Assembly (NCBI RefSeq): GCF_020099395.1
Contig: NZ_CP083590.1
Coordinates: forward strand, 4,216,001-4,280,000
Source of the DNA: Streptomyces mobaraensis
GTDB lineage: Bacteria > Actinomycetota > Actinomycetes > Streptomycetales > Streptomycetaceae
Direction: 5' to 3'
DNA: 64,000 nucleotides
The position numbers and the translations under genes are program-made. Shown here one piece after another: positions 15,151 through 26,829 of the stretch (positions are counted from its first letter, which is position 1; every line of letters starts with the position of its first letter). The notes under the pieces were generated by a model. The model saw nothing but the letters and a program-made list of their open reading frames with translations, made no database searches and was not told where the DNA came from.

Positions 15151-15202
15151 GTTGCGTGCTCGCAACGCTAAGCAAGTCCCGTGCGAGCGCGCAACATGTT
15201 GC
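15151..15202 (-). promoter_or_regulatory. Candidate divergent promoter with operator-like inverted repeats
   Basis: On the minus strand, TTGCGC (15194-15189), a 17-base spacer and TTAGCG (15171-15166) form a candidate promoter for the zinc-ribbon gene. Superimposed are a perfect inverted repeat GTTGCG-TGCT-CGCAAC (15151-15166), a related box at 15180-15195 (plus strand CGTGCGAGCGCGCAAC) and a 12-base palindrome GCAACATGTTGC (15191-15202). The second box shares its first six and last seven bases with the tail-promoter box at 10807-10822. The likely ligand is the XRE protein encoded just to the right. Prediction only. Confidence 0.5.
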
Positions 15203-15311
15203 ACAGCGAAATCACGCCGCAGTGTGGTGGCGAATTCCGCACACTGGGGGCGGACTATGGCCAAAGTGGCCGCCGGCATGGCTCCGGATGGCCGCACCCC
15301 GCATGCTGTCT

Positions 15312-15327
15312 ATTGCGTGCGCGAGCG
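15312..15327 (+). promoter_or_regulatory. Third operator-like box upstream of XRE gene
   Basis: The sequence ATTGCGTGCGCGAGCG lies 36 bases before the XRE start. Its last 12 bases (CGTGCGCGAGCG) are identical to the first 12 of the box at 10807-10822. A TAGGCT hexamer (15332-15337) just downstream could be the -10 of the regulator gene, so binding here would be autoregulatory. This is a pattern match by eye. Confidence 0.45.
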
Positions 15328-15362
15328 AGCGGTAGGCTCTGATGGGCGGAGGGAGCGCGTAG

Positions 15363-15824
15363 ATGGACGGCAGGAATTCGGACACGGAGCGGTTCGCGAG
15401 CTGGGTCGAGGAGCTGATGCGGCGCCGGGGCTATGACATCGACAGCCCGCGCGGCGGAGGCAGGTCCCGTCTCGCCGAGGACGCCGGGGTGCACCGGGCG
15501 GCGGTCACCCGCCTGCTGCAGCGGCAGAGCCTCCCCGACCTGGAGACCATGCGCGCGCTGGCCCGCGTCCTGGGGGTGGGGCTCCGCGACATGTTGATCC
15601 AGTCCGGCCGCGCGACCGCCGAGGACCTGCCGCTGCCGGACGCGGCGCGGCCGGCGGGCGGTGGGCGGCGGGTGACCCCGGAGGAGGCCGGCGAGCTGCT
15701 GGGGATTCCGGAAAGCCACCGGCGGCAGTTCGTCGAGATGACCGAGATGATCATGACGGTGAGCGGTGCGCGGCCCGTCGGTGGTGGCCGGCACGGGGGG
15801 CGCCGGGACGCTTCCGCGCGCTGA
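15363..15824 (+). CDS. XRE-family phage-type regulator
   Basis: This 153-residue protein begins MDGRNSDTERFASWVEELMRR. Residues about 33-75 form a helix-turn-helix of the XRE/Cro type (RLAEDAGVHRAAVTRLLQRQ, LPDLETMRALARVLGVGL). A short C-terminal region (RRVTPEEAGELLGIPESHRR) could be a dimerisation or effector segment. Very similar small regulators occur in Streptomyces phages and plasmids. Its upstream region and the tail-operon promoter share related boxes, so it is the best candidate for the tail-cluster repressor. It is the last accessory gene before the str operon. Confidence 0.8.
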   Translation: MDGRNSDTERFASWVEELMRRRGYDIDSPRGGGRSRLAEDAGVHRAAVTRLLQRQSLPDLETMRALARVLGVGLRDMLIQSGRATAEDLPLPDAARPAGGGRRVTPEEAGELLGIPESHRRQFVEMTEMIMTVSGARPVGGGRHGGRRDASAR

Positions 15825-15976
15825 CCGCCGGAAGCGGCGCCGGAGGGGGGCGGAGGGTGGGGCTCAGGGCGTTCTGGGGGCGCCTTGGTGTTACGGGGGC
15901 TGCTCGTTCGCACTCACCGGTCATCCATACTGGACATACAACGCACATCGGTACGTCCTCCGCGTGTGCATTTGTT
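15825..15976. other. Intergenic region between accessory island and str operon promoter
   Basis: No gene is seen between the XRE stop and the str promoter. The stretch is GC-rich near the XRE gene and turns more AT-rich around 15920-15975 (gtcatccatactggac, tgtgcatttgtt), as expected upstream of a strong promoter. I see no attachment-site repeat or tRNA here. Confidence 0.6.
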
Positions 15977-16005
15977 TTGACCGCAGCCCATGCGGTAGGT
16001 ACGCT
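15977..16005 (+). promoter_or_regulatory. Candidate str operon promoter
   Basis: TTGACC (15977-15982), a 17-base spacer and TACGCT (16000-16005) form a good vegetative promoter. Transcription would start near 16012 and give a leader of about 220 bases before rpsL. The rplM promoter at 50548-50577 has the same TTTTGACC entry. Prediction from sequence. Confidence 0.65.
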
Positions 16006-16154
16006 CTGACCTTGTGCCTGGGGTGTCCCTGGGCTCTTGTGCGTGCCTTCAAACCGCGCAAGAGGCCGGGTCCGGACGGTCCTCCGTGGTCCCGAACGGT
16101 TCAAAGACACCGAAATCTGCGCCGAACCGCCCGTCGGCGGGGGTGTGCAGCCCT

Positions 16155-16182
16155 CGACACACCCGACCGCGTGGGTCGGGAG
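16155..16182 (+). promoter_or_regulatory. Leader hairpin element shared by rpsL and rpsJ
   Basis: CGACAC is followed by a 7-base-pair hairpin (CCCGACC 16162-16168, loop GCGTG, GGTCGGG 16174-16180) and AG. The same element, differing by one substitution and one deleted base, occurs in the rpsJ leader at 26391-26417. It lies 51 bases before the rpsL start in the mRNA leader. Conservation between two different ribosomal operons suggests a regulatory or processing role. Confidence 0.6.
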
Positions 16183-16232
16183 TAGTCCCAGGTTAGTTTT
16201 ATCGTGATCGGCACACAGAAACCGGAGAAACG

Positions 16233-16604
16233 GTGCCTACGATCCAGCAGCTGGTCCGAAAGGGCCGGCAGGACAAGGTCGAGAAGAACAAGACGCCCGC
16301 CCTCGAGGGTTCGCCCCAGCGTCGTGGCGTCTGCACGCGTGTTTTCACGACCACCCCGAAGAAGCCGAACTCGGCCCTGCGTAAGGTCGCGCGTGTGCGT
16401 CTGACCAGCGGCATCGAGGTCACCGCTTACATTCCGGGTGAGGGCCACAACCTGCAGGAGCACTCCATCGTGCTCGTGCGCGGCGGCCGTGTGAAGGACC
16501 TGCCGGGCGTTCGCTACAAGATCATCCGTGGCTCGCTCGACACCCAGGGCGTCAAGAACCGCAAGCAGGCTCGCAGCCGCTACGGCGCCAAGAAGGAGAA
16601 GTAA
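16233..16604 (+). CDS. rpsL: Ribosomal protein S12
   Basis: This 123-residue protein is a full-length S12, part of the decoding centre of the 30S subunit. The conserved loops [12 protein letters not shown] and [12 protein letters not shown] are present. Lys43 and Lys88, the positions where substitutions cause streptomycin resistance in Streptomyces, are the wild-type lysines, so the allele looks streptomycin-sensitive. It begins with GTG after a GGAGAAAC ribosome site. It is the first gene of the str operon, with rpsG two bases downstream. Confidence 0.98.
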   Translation: MPTIQQLVRKGRQDKVEKNKTPALEGSPQRRGVCTRVFTTTPKKPNSALRKVARVRLTSGIEVTAYIPGEGHNLQEHSIVLVRGGRVKDLPGVRYKIIRGSLDTQGVKNRKQARSRYGAKKEK

Positions 16605-16606
16605 GA

Positions 16607-17077
16607 ATGCCTCGTAAGGGCCCCGCCCCGAAGCGCCCGGTCATCATCGACCCGGTCTACGGCTCTCCTCTGGTCACGTCCCTGATCAACAAGATCCTGC
16701 TGCACGGCAAGCGCTCCACCGCCGAGCGCATCGTGTACGGCGCCATGGAGGGTCTCCGCGAGAAGACCGGCAACGACCCGGTCATCACGCTGAAGCGCGC
16801 GCTTGAGAACGTCAAGCCCGCCCTCGAGGTCAAGTCCCGCCGTGTCGGTGGCGCCACCTACCAGGTGCCGGTCGAGGTCCGTCCGGGCCGCGCCTCCACC
16901 CTGGCGCTGCGCTGGCTGGTCGGTTACTCCCGCGCCCGTCGCGAGAAGACCATGACCGAGCGCCTCATGAACGAGCTGCTGGACGCTTCGAACGGTCTCG
17001 GCGCCTCGGTCAAGAAGCGTGAGGACACGCACAAGATGGCCGAGTCCAACAAGGCCTTCGCGCACTACCGCTGGTAG
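16607..17077 (+). CDS. rpsG: Ribosomal protein S7
   Basis: This 156-residue protein is a complete S7, which binds the 3' major domain of 16S rRNA and nucleates assembly of the 30S head. It starts [20 protein letters not shown] and ends with the typical [21 protein letters not shown] site overlaps the end of rpsL. In E. coli S7 represses its own operon by binding the rpsL-rpsG gap; here that gap is only two bases, so that mechanism cannot be the same. Confidence 0.98.
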   Translation: MPRKGPAPKRPVIIDPVYGSPLVTSLINKILLHGKRSTAERIVYGAMEGLREKTGNDPVITLKRALENVKPALEVKSRRVGGATYQVPVEVRPGRASTLALRWLVGYSRARREKTMTERLMNELLDASNGLGASVKKREDTHKMAESNKAFAHYRW

Positions 17078-17116
17078 TCGCTACCCCCATCGAGAACCGA
17101 GAGAAGACTGAGCCAT

Positions 17117-19240
<2,124 letters not shown>

Positions 19241-19246
19241 CCGGCT

Positions 19247-19264
19247 CCCGTCTCCACAGACGGG
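19247..19264 (+). terminator. Short hairpin after fusA (attenuator-like)
   Basis: CCCGTCT (19247-19253), loop CCAC, and AGACGGG (19258-19264) make a 7-base-pair hairpin directly after fusA. There is no T tract, so it may be a partial terminator or a processing site that allows independent tuf expression. Confidence 0.45.
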
Positions 19265-19279
19265 GCTGACGCCTTAGGC

Positions 19280-19306
19280 TTGACACCGACCGTCGGGGCA
19301 TACCGC
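19280..19306 (+). promoter_or_regulatory. Candidate tuf promoter in the fusA-tuf gap
   Basis: A perfect TTGACA (19280-19285) is followed 15 bases later by TACCGC (19301-19306). The spacer is shorter than ideal. An own promoter for tuf1 in this gap is known in some Streptomyces, which supports the idea, but the exact -10 is uncertain. Confidence 0.45.
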
Positions 19307-19438
19307 CGCGAATCGTGAGGAACCCGGTCCTACCGGCCACCTCCCGGCGCGCGGCGGGTGCCCCGCCGGGCGGCACCCCAGCAAAGATCCCTGGCGCCGT
19401 AACGTAAGGCGTACAGAACCACTCCCAGGAGGACCCCA

Positions 19439-20632
<1,194 letters not shown>

Positions 20633-20668
20633 GTCCTCTTACTTGCCGGTCTGAGCCTTACGGCTCTG

Positions 20669-20704
20669 AGCGGGCCCGCACATCTTCGGATGTGCGGGCC
20701 CGCT
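20669..20704. terminator. Bidirectional terminator after tuf
   Basis: A perfect 15-base-pair stem (AGCGGGCCCGCACAT 20669-20683, pairing with 20690-20704) is closed by a C(TTCG)G tetraloop and followed by CGCTTTGTG. It stands between the convergent tuf and LuxR-family genes and probably terminates both. Confidence 0.85.
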
Positions 20705-20724
20705 CGCTTTGTGTACGGGGACGT

Positions 20725-23391
20725 TCAGGTGCCGGTGGCCAGGCGGGTGCGCAGGTCGCGGCGGTGTCTGATGCGGTACTTGCGGTAGACGCGGGTGAGG
20801 TGCTGCTCGACCGTGCTCACCGCGATCGACAGCTCGGCCGCCACCTCGCGGTTGGACAGGCCCCGCGCCGCGAGGACGGCCACCCGGTGCTCGGCGGTGG
20901 TGAGGACGACGCCGGGGGCCGGGGCGGGTACGGAACGTTTCTCCACGGCGGTGGCCAGGTCGGCGAGGGTACGGGCGATGCCGAGCCGGTCGCCGCAGAC
21001 GCGGTACAGCTCCAGGGCGCGGGCGAGCGTCGCCGCGCGGCGCTCCGGCGGTTCGGTGGCGGCCAGCACGCGCAGCGCGCCGGCGCGGGGGCGGGGACGG
21101 CGGTGGACGGGGGCGGCCTGCCGGTCGTCCAGCAGCCGGACGGCCCGTTCCGGGCGGCCCAGGGCCAGCCACGCCTCGGCGGCACCGATCCGCCAGGGCG
21201 CCAGCGACGGGGTGTCGAGGCCCCAGGAGCGCAGGGTCTCGCCGCACGAGACGAAGCAGGCCAGCGCCTCGCGCGGACGGTCCAGCGCGAGGTGGTGGAG
21301 GCCGCGGGCGTGCTGGTGGTGGATGGTGAAGATCGTCCGGTGGGTCGCCTCGGGGAGCGGCCGGTTCAGCACCTCGGCCGCCCGGTCGTGCTCGCCCAGC
21401 GCGGTGTGCGCCTCCGCGAGGACGGCGAGCGGGAAGGCGAGGGCGGTGCCCCAGCCCGCCTCGGGCATCAGGTCCAGGGCGCGGGTGCCGTGTTCGAGGG
21501 CGGCGGCCGGCTCGCCCCGGCGCAGGAGGACGAAGGACCTGGTCTGGTGCAGCAGGGCCTGCCGGACGGGGGTCGGGGCCGGGAACCCCGGGCGGGGGGC
21601 GAGGAACCGTTCGGACCAGGCGTCCGCCGCGTCGAGACGGTCGATGTGCACCAGGGACTGCACGGCCACGACGACAGCGTCCGGGCGGTGGTCGATGATG
21701 CCGGGGGAGCGCAGGACGCGTTCCGCCGCCGCGGCCACGTCGTCGGGCTCGGCGCCGGTCAGCGCCGTGTGCAGGGTGCGCGCCGCCGCCACCTCCACGG
21801 GTTCCGGCCGGCCGTCGGGGGCGGGCTCGGGGGCGGGCCGGCGGAGCACGGCCGGCATCCAGGGGAGGGTGCCGGGATAGGTGTGGGTCAGCCGGAGGCG
21901 GGTGACGGCCAGCTCGGTGGCGTAGCGGGGGTCCGCGTCCTCGGCCGGCAGCGTCTCGGCGGCCGTGATCGCGTCCTCCTCGCGGCCGTGCCACAGCAGG
22001 GCCTGGATGATGTGCAGGGTCGCGCGGGGCGGCAGCAGGCCGGTACGGGCGTGCCCGGCGAGCGCCCTGAGCTGGGTGATCACGCCCGGCGGGTCGAGCC
22101 GCCAGGCGACGGCCACCGTGGCCAGCCGGTCCGCCAGGCCCTGGGGGGAGTCGTCCGCGCGGAGGACGGCGCAGCGGAGGTAGCGGGCGGCGAGGATGGT
22201 GTCACCGGCCGCCAGGTGCTCCTCGGCCGCCGCGCGGAACACCGGCGCCTCCCAGCTCTCGCCCAGCGGGGCACCCGCCAGCAGCTGCGCGGCCACCGCG
22301 ACGGCCGGGGCGCCCTGGGCGTGCAGCGCCCGGGCCGCGCGGGCGCGCAGGGCGGTGTGGGCGGCGGAGGAGAGGCCCGGGTCGGCGAGGAGGGCTTCGT
22401 CCACGGCCGGGTGGCGGGGGCGGTGGGTGTCGTCGTAGAGGGCCGACGCGGTGAGGGCGGCCAGGGCCGGGGGGACGGCGCGGAGGGTGAGGGCCGCGGT
22501 GGCCGCGAGGAGGGCGGTGTCGGGGCTGGCGGGGCTGCCGGGGTTCGTGAGGGGGGTTGTCTCGGGAGCGTCGGGGATGTCCGGGCGTGGGGCGCTCGCG
22601 GTGCCGAGGACGGCCATGGCGCGGGCCACGGCCAGGGCGTCGGCGCCGCCGCGGTGGGCGCAGGCGAGCACCGCGCTCCGGTACGCCGCGCCGGGCGCGG
22701 GGATCGTGTCCGCCGTGGCGGCGGCGTCGTCCAGCAGGGCGCGGACGAGGAGCGGGTTGCCGCCGGTCAGGCGGTGGACGTGCGCGGTCAGGCGGGCCGC
22801 GGCCGGCTCGCCGAGGTGGTGGGTGAGGAGGCCGGCGATCCCGCGGGGACTGAGCGGCGCGAGGATCAGGTGGCGTGTTCGGGGCTGGTACTGGAGTTCG
22901 GCCAGCAGGGTGCGGTGTGCCGTGCCGTGCGGGGCCTCGGTGACGACCAGGGCGGCTCGGGCCGTGCGCAGCCTGCGGACCAGATAGAGGAGGCACTGCT
23001 GGGAAGCGTGGTCCGCGTAGTGGAGATCGTCCACGCAGAGGAGGAGGGGGCGGTCCGCTGCGAGGGTGAGGGTGGTGTGGTAGATGCGGCGGAGGGTGTG
23101 CGGGGGGACGGTGTGTTGGGGGTCTGTCTGGTCGAACTCTGTTCCCAGGAGGGACAGTTCGGGGACCAGCTGGTCCATCAGCGCGTAGGGGAAGGGCTGT
23201 TCGGTGCGGCTGCCGAGTGCGGTGCGGACCGTGAAGCCGTGTTCCGTGGCCCGGGTGCGGAGGGCGTGGAGCAGTTCCGTCTTGCCCAGGGCCGTCGCGC
23301 CGTGGACGACCGCGAAGGCGCCGGTGCCGCGGGCGCTTTCCGCCAGGGCCGCGGAGAGGGTGGCGAGTTCGGCTTCGCGGTCGACGAGCAT
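20725..23391 (-). CDS. Large LuxR-family transcriptional regulator with AAA-type ATPase domain
   Basis: This 888-residue protein has an N-terminal ATPase domain with P-loop GATALGKTELL (31-41) and Walker B-like LLLCVDDLHYAD (D121/D122). A long helical repeat region rich in Ala/Leu/Arg (about 330-800, probably TPR-like) follows, then a C-terminal LuxR HTH (about 825-885: LTTAEHRVAVLAARGLSNREVAAEL, STVEQHLTRVYRKY). This is the LAL/MalT type layout, common in Streptomyces as activators of secondary metabolism or transport. No biosynthetic genes adjoin it. It is convergent with tuf. Target and ligand are unknown. Confidence 0.9.
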   Translation of the reverse strand: MLVDREAELATLSAALAESARGTGAFAVVHGATALGKTELLHALRTRATEHGFTVRTALGSRTEQPFPYALMDQLVPELSLLGTEFDQTDPQHTVPPHTLRRIYHTTLTLAADRPLLLCVDDLHYADHASQQCLLYLVRRLRTARAALVVTEAPHGTAHRTLLAELQYQPRTRHLILAPLSPRGIAGLLTHHLGEPAAARLTAHVHRLTGGNPLLVRALLDDAAATADTIPAPGAAYRSAVLACAHRGGADALAVARAMAVLGTASAPRPDIPDAPETTPLTNPGSPASPDTALLAATAALTLRAVPPALAALTASALYDDTHRPRHPAVDEALLADPGLSSAAHTALRARAARALHAQGAPAVAVAAQLLAGAPLGESWEAPVFRAAAEEHLAAGDTILAARYLRCAVLRADDSPQGLADRLATVAVAWRLDPPGVITQLRALAGHARTGLLPPRATLHIIQALLWHGREEDAITAAETLPAEDADPRYATELAVTRLRLTHTYPGTLPWMPAVLRRPAPEPAPDGRPEPVEVAAARTLHTALTGAEPDDVAAAAERVLRSPGIIDHRPDAVVVAVQSLVHIDRLDAADAWSERFLAPRPGFPAPTPVRQALLHQTRSFVLLRRGEPAAALEHGTRALDLMPEAGWGTALAFPLAVLAEAHTALGEHDRAAEVLNRPLPEATHRTIFTIHHQHARGLHHLALDRPREALACFVSCGETLRSWGLDTPSLAPWRIGAAEAWLALGRPERAVRLLDDRQAAPVHRRPRPRAGALRVLAATEPPERRAATLARALELYRVCGDRLGIARTLADLATAVEKRSVPAPAPGVVLTTAEHRVAVLAARGLSNREVAAELSIAVSTVEQHLTRVYRKYRIRHRRDLRTRLATGT

Positions 23392-23732
23392 GTGGGTGCG
23401 CCCTTCCCCCGGTGAGGCGGCCTCCGGTACGGCGGGGGCAGCACGATAGCAAGGTGGGTGGGGGGTTGCCCCGGTCCCGCCCTTTCGCCGTTTCCTGCTT
23501 GGGCCGCGCCCCCGCGGGCCCCGCTTTCGCGCTGCGCGCGGTTTGTTGCCCCGGTCCCGCCCTTTCTCCCGCAGCTACCGCTGGGAGGTGCCCCCAGTTT
23601 CTTGCGGGGGCCAGCCCCCCGCGCCCCCGCAACCGCGCTTCGCGCGGTTGTCCCCAAGCTCCCCCAGAGGGGGTACCCCCAACGGGCTGGGTGGGGCGGG
23701 GGTGGGTGGGGTGGCGTCAAGCACCGGAGGAG
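23392..23732. repeat. Intergenic gap with dispersed GC-rich repeats
   Basis: No gene is seen. The gap contains a 64-base block (23548-23611) that recurs in inverted orientation at 47783-47846 with one mismatch. It also contains a local hairpin (AACCGCGCTTCGCGCGGTT, 23629-23647) and the sequence AAGCTCCCCCAGAGGGGGTA (from 23659), which recurs near 53549 and partly near 47626. These blocks resemble the widespread non-coding repeats found between Streptomyces genes, probably transcription terminators. Confidence 0.7.
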
Positions 23733-25886
23733 CTAGCTCAGGTCCGGGCGCCAGATCCATGGGCTCGCGTCCGGGGACAGGCCGACCACGCACAGGCGGT
23801 GGGCGCCGTCCGTGTGGAGGGCCGGGGTGGCCACCGGGATCGGCTGGTGGTCGGCGACCGTGGGGTGGGCGTCGTCGGAGGCGGCGTCCAGGACCTGGGC
23901 GCGGCCCTCCAGGTCCTTGCTCAGGACCATCAGGGCGTCCCGGTGGCCGCGTTGCGGCAGGGCGCGGGCGGTGAGCGGGCCGTAGCCGACGAGGTCGCGG
24001 ACCGCGGAGTCCTTGAGCTTCTCCGTGGCCGTGTCGCCGGTGAGGCGGTACGCCTCGGGGCGGCTCTGGGCCGGCTGGCGGTAGACGATCACCAGCTTCC
24101 CGTCGTCGCCCGGGTGGGCCGCGACGGGGTCGCCCGCGGGCTTCGGGAGGTCGTCCAGAGGGAGGAAGCGCATCGGCTTGCCGGGGCCGTCCTGGCTCCA
24201 GTGGTGCACGGTGTCGCGGCCGACGCCGAGGACGTGGATCCGGCGGTCGCCGTCCAGCGCGACGGTCAGGCCCTCCTGGACGTCCTGCCCGCCGAGGTTG
24301 CGCCACTTGCCCCACTTGCCGTTCCGCTCGCGCACCCGGGTGGAGACGCCCTTGCCCGCGTTGCGGACGAACAGGTGGACGCGCCCGTCGGTGTCGGTGA
24401 CCGCCACCGGGATGCCCACCCGGCGGCCGCGGTCGGGGTCGTGCTCGGGGTTGCCGAGGCCGGTCCAGCCGGTGAACGGGCCGTCGGGGGTGCGCTGGCC
24501 CAGGACGACGACCTCGCGGGTGTTCTTGCGGCCCTCGCCCTCCAGGGCGGAGAAGCGCAGCGCGAAGACCAGGCGGCGGCCGTCGGCGTCCCTGACCGTG
24601 GACAGGGCGGGGGCCAGCGGGCCGCCGCCGAGGTTCTCGGGGGCGCCCCAACGGCCGCTGCCCGCCGACGTCTCGCGCCAGCGCACGGCGTGCAGGCCGA
24701 GGACCCCGTACGCCTCCAGGCGGCCGCCGCGGTCGCTGTCCACCGTCGGCGTGGCGCCCGGGTGGCGGTAGTGGGTGGAGCGGATCCAGCCCTTGCGGTT
24801 CTTCAGCGGGCGGTCGCCGCCCTGGCCGTAGTCGCCGCAGCCGCCGTCGTTGCCGCAGTGCCAGTCGGGCGCGCCGCCGTACGCCTCCACCAGCTCGTGC
24901 TTCTGGGCGACGATCTCGTGCGGGAGGTTGTGCGGCCAGCGCTGGTTGTAGTACCCGCGGTAGGAGGTCGTCACGAAGCGTGGCGGGTGCTTCTCGCGGC
25001 GGGTGGTGTCCGCCGACCACTGGGAGAGCGCCTTCCAGGTGAAGAGGGCGGTCGGGGTGTGGTCGCGGTGGTCCGAGCACGCGCCGTAGTCGTTGTCCTT
25101 GGGGTGCGTGGCGTCGTGGACCTGGTAGTCGGGGTCCGGGTCCATGGTGTGGACCACGGTCGGCCGGAAACGGTCCATGATCGTTGCCAGGGCGTCCACC
25201 AGCGTGCTGTGCCGGTAGGTGCTCACCTCGGTGCAGGGCGAACCCTTGGCGACCAGGGACTTCGCCTCCGCCCCCGGCTGGTCCCAGAGCTGCGGCATCC
25301 GGACGCTGTGCTCGGAGAGCATGGCGATGTTGAGGAAGATCAGGCGGGCCCGGCGGTCCCCGGCCACGAGCTCGTCGGTCTCGGCCTTCACCCCGCCCGG
25401 CAGGCTCAGCACGGACTTCTTCCAGGGGGTGAACGGGTGCTTGCCCAGCATCCGCGCGTACGCCTGGCGCAGGCCCTGGTGGCGGGCGGAGGAGTAGGCC
25501 GCCTTGTCGTGGTGCTGCCGCTCCTTGCGCGGCATGCCCTCCACCCAGTTCTGTCCTATGGCCTCGCCGGCCGTGACGTAGACGGAGACCACGGGGACGC
25601 CGGCGCGGACCATGTGCAGCGCGTCCGGGTTCATGAAGAACAGGTCGTCGTCCGGGTGCGCCAGCACCTGGAGCAGCAGCGGGCCGCGTACGTCACCGAA
25701 GGGCTGGGTGGTGCGCGGGTCCACGGCGCGGACGGGGGAGGCGGAGGGGGCGGACTTCTCGGAACCGCTGTCGCTGCATCCCGTCGCCACGGCGGCCGTG
25801 ACGGCCGCGATCCCGGCGAGCACAGACCGACGTCCGACCGGACGAGCGTTCTGGAACGGAACGGTTCTGCGCTGTGAGATGTTCAA
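23733..25886 (-). CDS. Exported PIG-L family deacetylase with C-terminal propeller-like domain
   Basis: This 717-residue protein starts with a twin-arginine-like signal (GRRSVLAGIAAVTAAVA) ending in the lipobox ATGC (Cys37), so it is probably a Tat-exported lipoprotein. The PIG-L/LmbE domain follows with AHPDDDLFF (H77-D80) and DHRDHTP, the metal ligands of N-acetylglucosamine-type deacetylases. The second half (about 330-717) is made of repeated beta units with Asp/Gly-rich turns, like a beta-propeller lectin, probably for carbohydrate binding. The substrate, perhaps a cell-surface or environmental amino sugar, is not known. It is divergent from the S10 operon. Confidence 0.85.
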   Translation of the reverse strand: MNISQRRTVPFQNARPVGRRSVLAGIAAVTAAVATGCSDSGSEKSAPSASPVRAVDPRTTQPFGDVRGPLLLQVLAHPDDDLFFMNPDALHMVRAGVPVVSVYVTAGEAIGQNWVEGMPRKERQHHDKAAYSSARHQGLRQAYARMLGKHPFTPWKKSVLSLPGGVKAETDELVAGDRRARLIFLNIAMLSEHSVRMPQLWDQPGAEAKSLVAKGSPCTEVSTYRHSTLVDALATIMDRFRPTVVHTMDPDPDYQVHDATHPKDNDYGACSDHRDHTPTALFTWKALSQWSADTTRREKHPPRFVTTSYRGYYNQRWPHNLPHEIVAQKHELVEAYGGAPDWHCGNDGGCGDYGQGGDRPLKNRKGWIRSTHYRHPGATPTVDSDRGGRLEAYGVLGLHAVRWRETSAGSGRWGAPENLGGGPLAPALSTVRDADGRRLVFALRFSALEGEGRKNTREVVVLGQRTPDGPFTGWTGLGNPEHDPDRGRRVGIPVAVTDTDGRVHLFVRNAGKGVSTRVRERNGKWGKWRNLGGQDVQEGLTVALDGDRRIHVLGVGRDTVHHWSQDGPGKPMRFLPLDDLPKPAGDPVAAHPGDDGKLVIVYRQPAQSRPEAYRLTGDTATEKLKDSAVRDLVGYGPLTARALPQRGHRDALMVLSKDLEGRAQVLDAASDDAHPTVADHQPIPVATPALHTDGAHRLCVVGLSPDASPWIWRPDLS

Positions 25887-26103
25887 CTACCTGACTCCGC
25901 TTCATTGTCCAGCGCCCCCCAGTGTGAAAAGGGACGGGGAAGTGGCCCGGCGGGTTGCCCAACTTGCTACAAAGCCTGATTTCCCCTTCGCGCGGCCTGG
26001 CGGTTTTCGGCCACTGTGGCGTGCACGACACCTGCACACCACCGCGCCATGGTGAACATTGACCGTTCCACCCCGAATGTCCGCATAAACTCGGCAGGGC
26101 GGT
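25887..26103. other. Divergent intergenic region upstream of S10 operon
   Basis: No gene is seen between the deacetylase start and the S10 promoter. The region should contain the leftward promoter of the deacetylase gene. An AT-richer stretch around 26041-26090 (ggtgaacattgaccg, ataaactcgg) holds a second possible rightward promoter with TTGACC (26056-26061) and TAAACT (26086-26091, wide spacer). Confidence 0.5.
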
Positions 26104-26131
26104 TTGACATCTGCGCCGGTCGGGGTACGTT
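26104..26131 (+). promoter_or_regulatory. Candidate S10 operon promoter
   Basis: A perfect TTGACA (26104-26109) followed after 16 bases by TACGTT (26126-26131) fits a vegetative promoter. Transcription would begin near 26138 and give a leader of about 370 bases before rpsJ, long enough for regulatory RNA structure. Confidence 0.6.
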
Positions 26132-26390
26132 CATCGGCTGCGATTGGCGCGGCTTCCGTCCCGTATGGCACACTGTTCAGGTTGCTCGGTTGAGTGCCGA
26201 TGCTGCGCGCCTCCCGCCGGGAGGACTGGAAGCGAGTCCCGCAGTACTCGTCACCTCTTCTCAGAGGTGGAAGTACGGGAATCTTCCGGGAAGTGTCAGC
26301 GGGGTGCCAGCCAGGCACTCGGTGGGTGTCCTTCCCCCACGAACCCCTTGAGCAGGGATCTCCGCTATGGGAGATCTGCTGGAAGGGGGG

Positions 26391-26417
26391 CGACACGCCC
26401 GACCGCGTGGGTCGGAG
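26391..26417 (+). promoter_or_regulatory. Leader hairpin element shared with rpsL
   Basis: CGACAC, then G, then a hairpin (CCGACC 26399-26404, loop GCGTG, GGTCGG 26410-26415) and AG repeats the rpsL leader element at 16155-16182 almost base for base. It lies about 90 bases before rpsJ. A weaker relative with CGACAC and a different GC hairpin is upstream of rpsM (40432-40458). Confidence 0.6.
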
Positions 26418-26507
26418 GTGAGTGGGAACGGACCGCGATGTTCCGCGAGGAGCGCGCAGCCCGGCCGAGTCCCAGAGCGTTACGAGAGACAGGACTACGA
26501 AGTAGCC

Positions 26508-26816
26508 ATGGCGGGACAGAAGATCCGCATCCGGCTCAAGGCCTACGACCACGAGGTCATCGACTCCTCGGCGAAGAAGATCGTCGAGACGGTGACCCGC
26601 ACTGGTGCGTCGGTCGCGGGCCCGGTGCCGCTGCCCACTGAGAAGAACGTGTACTGCGTCATCAAGTCGCCGCACAAGTACAAGGACTCGCGCGAGCACT
26701 TCGAGATGCGCACGCACAAGCGCCTCATCGACATCCTCGACCCCACGCCGAAGACGGTTGACTCGCTCATGCGCCTCGACCTGCCGGCGGGCGTCGACAT
26801 CGAGATCAAGCTCTGA
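26508..26816 (+). CDS. rpsJ: Ribosomal protein S10
   Basis: This 102-residue protein is a complete S10 of the 30S head and also the NusG/NusE partner in transcription antitermination. It starts [19 protein letters not shown] and contains [19 protein letters not shown]. An upstream in-frame ATG at 26367 exists but would give a 47-residue unrelated extension over the leader element, so ATG 26508 is preferred. It is the first gene of the S10 operon. Confidence 0.98.
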   Translation: MAGQKIRIRLKAYDHEVIDSSAKKIVETVTRTGASVAGPVPLPTEKNVYCVIKSPHKYKDSREHFEMRTHKRLIDILDPTPKTVDSLMRLDLPAGVDIEIKL

Positions 26817-26829
26817 GGTGACGCGCGAG

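Noticed and set aside
1..15824. Complete active prophage
   Set aside because: No integrase, portal, capsid, terminase or att repeat is visible. The claim is limited by the left window edge.
15825..16232. tRNA gene as an integration target next to rpsL
   Set aside because: I found no cloverleaf or CCA-like end in the gap.
20692..23415. 907-residue open frame antisense to the LuxR-family gene
   Set aside because: It has low-complexity Gly/Arg/Val content and no motifs; the minus-strand protein has P-loop and HTH.
23412..25877. 821-residue open frame antisense to the PIG-L gene
   Set aside because: It is a shadow frame in high-GC DNA; the opposite strand encodes a signal peptide and metal-binding motifs.
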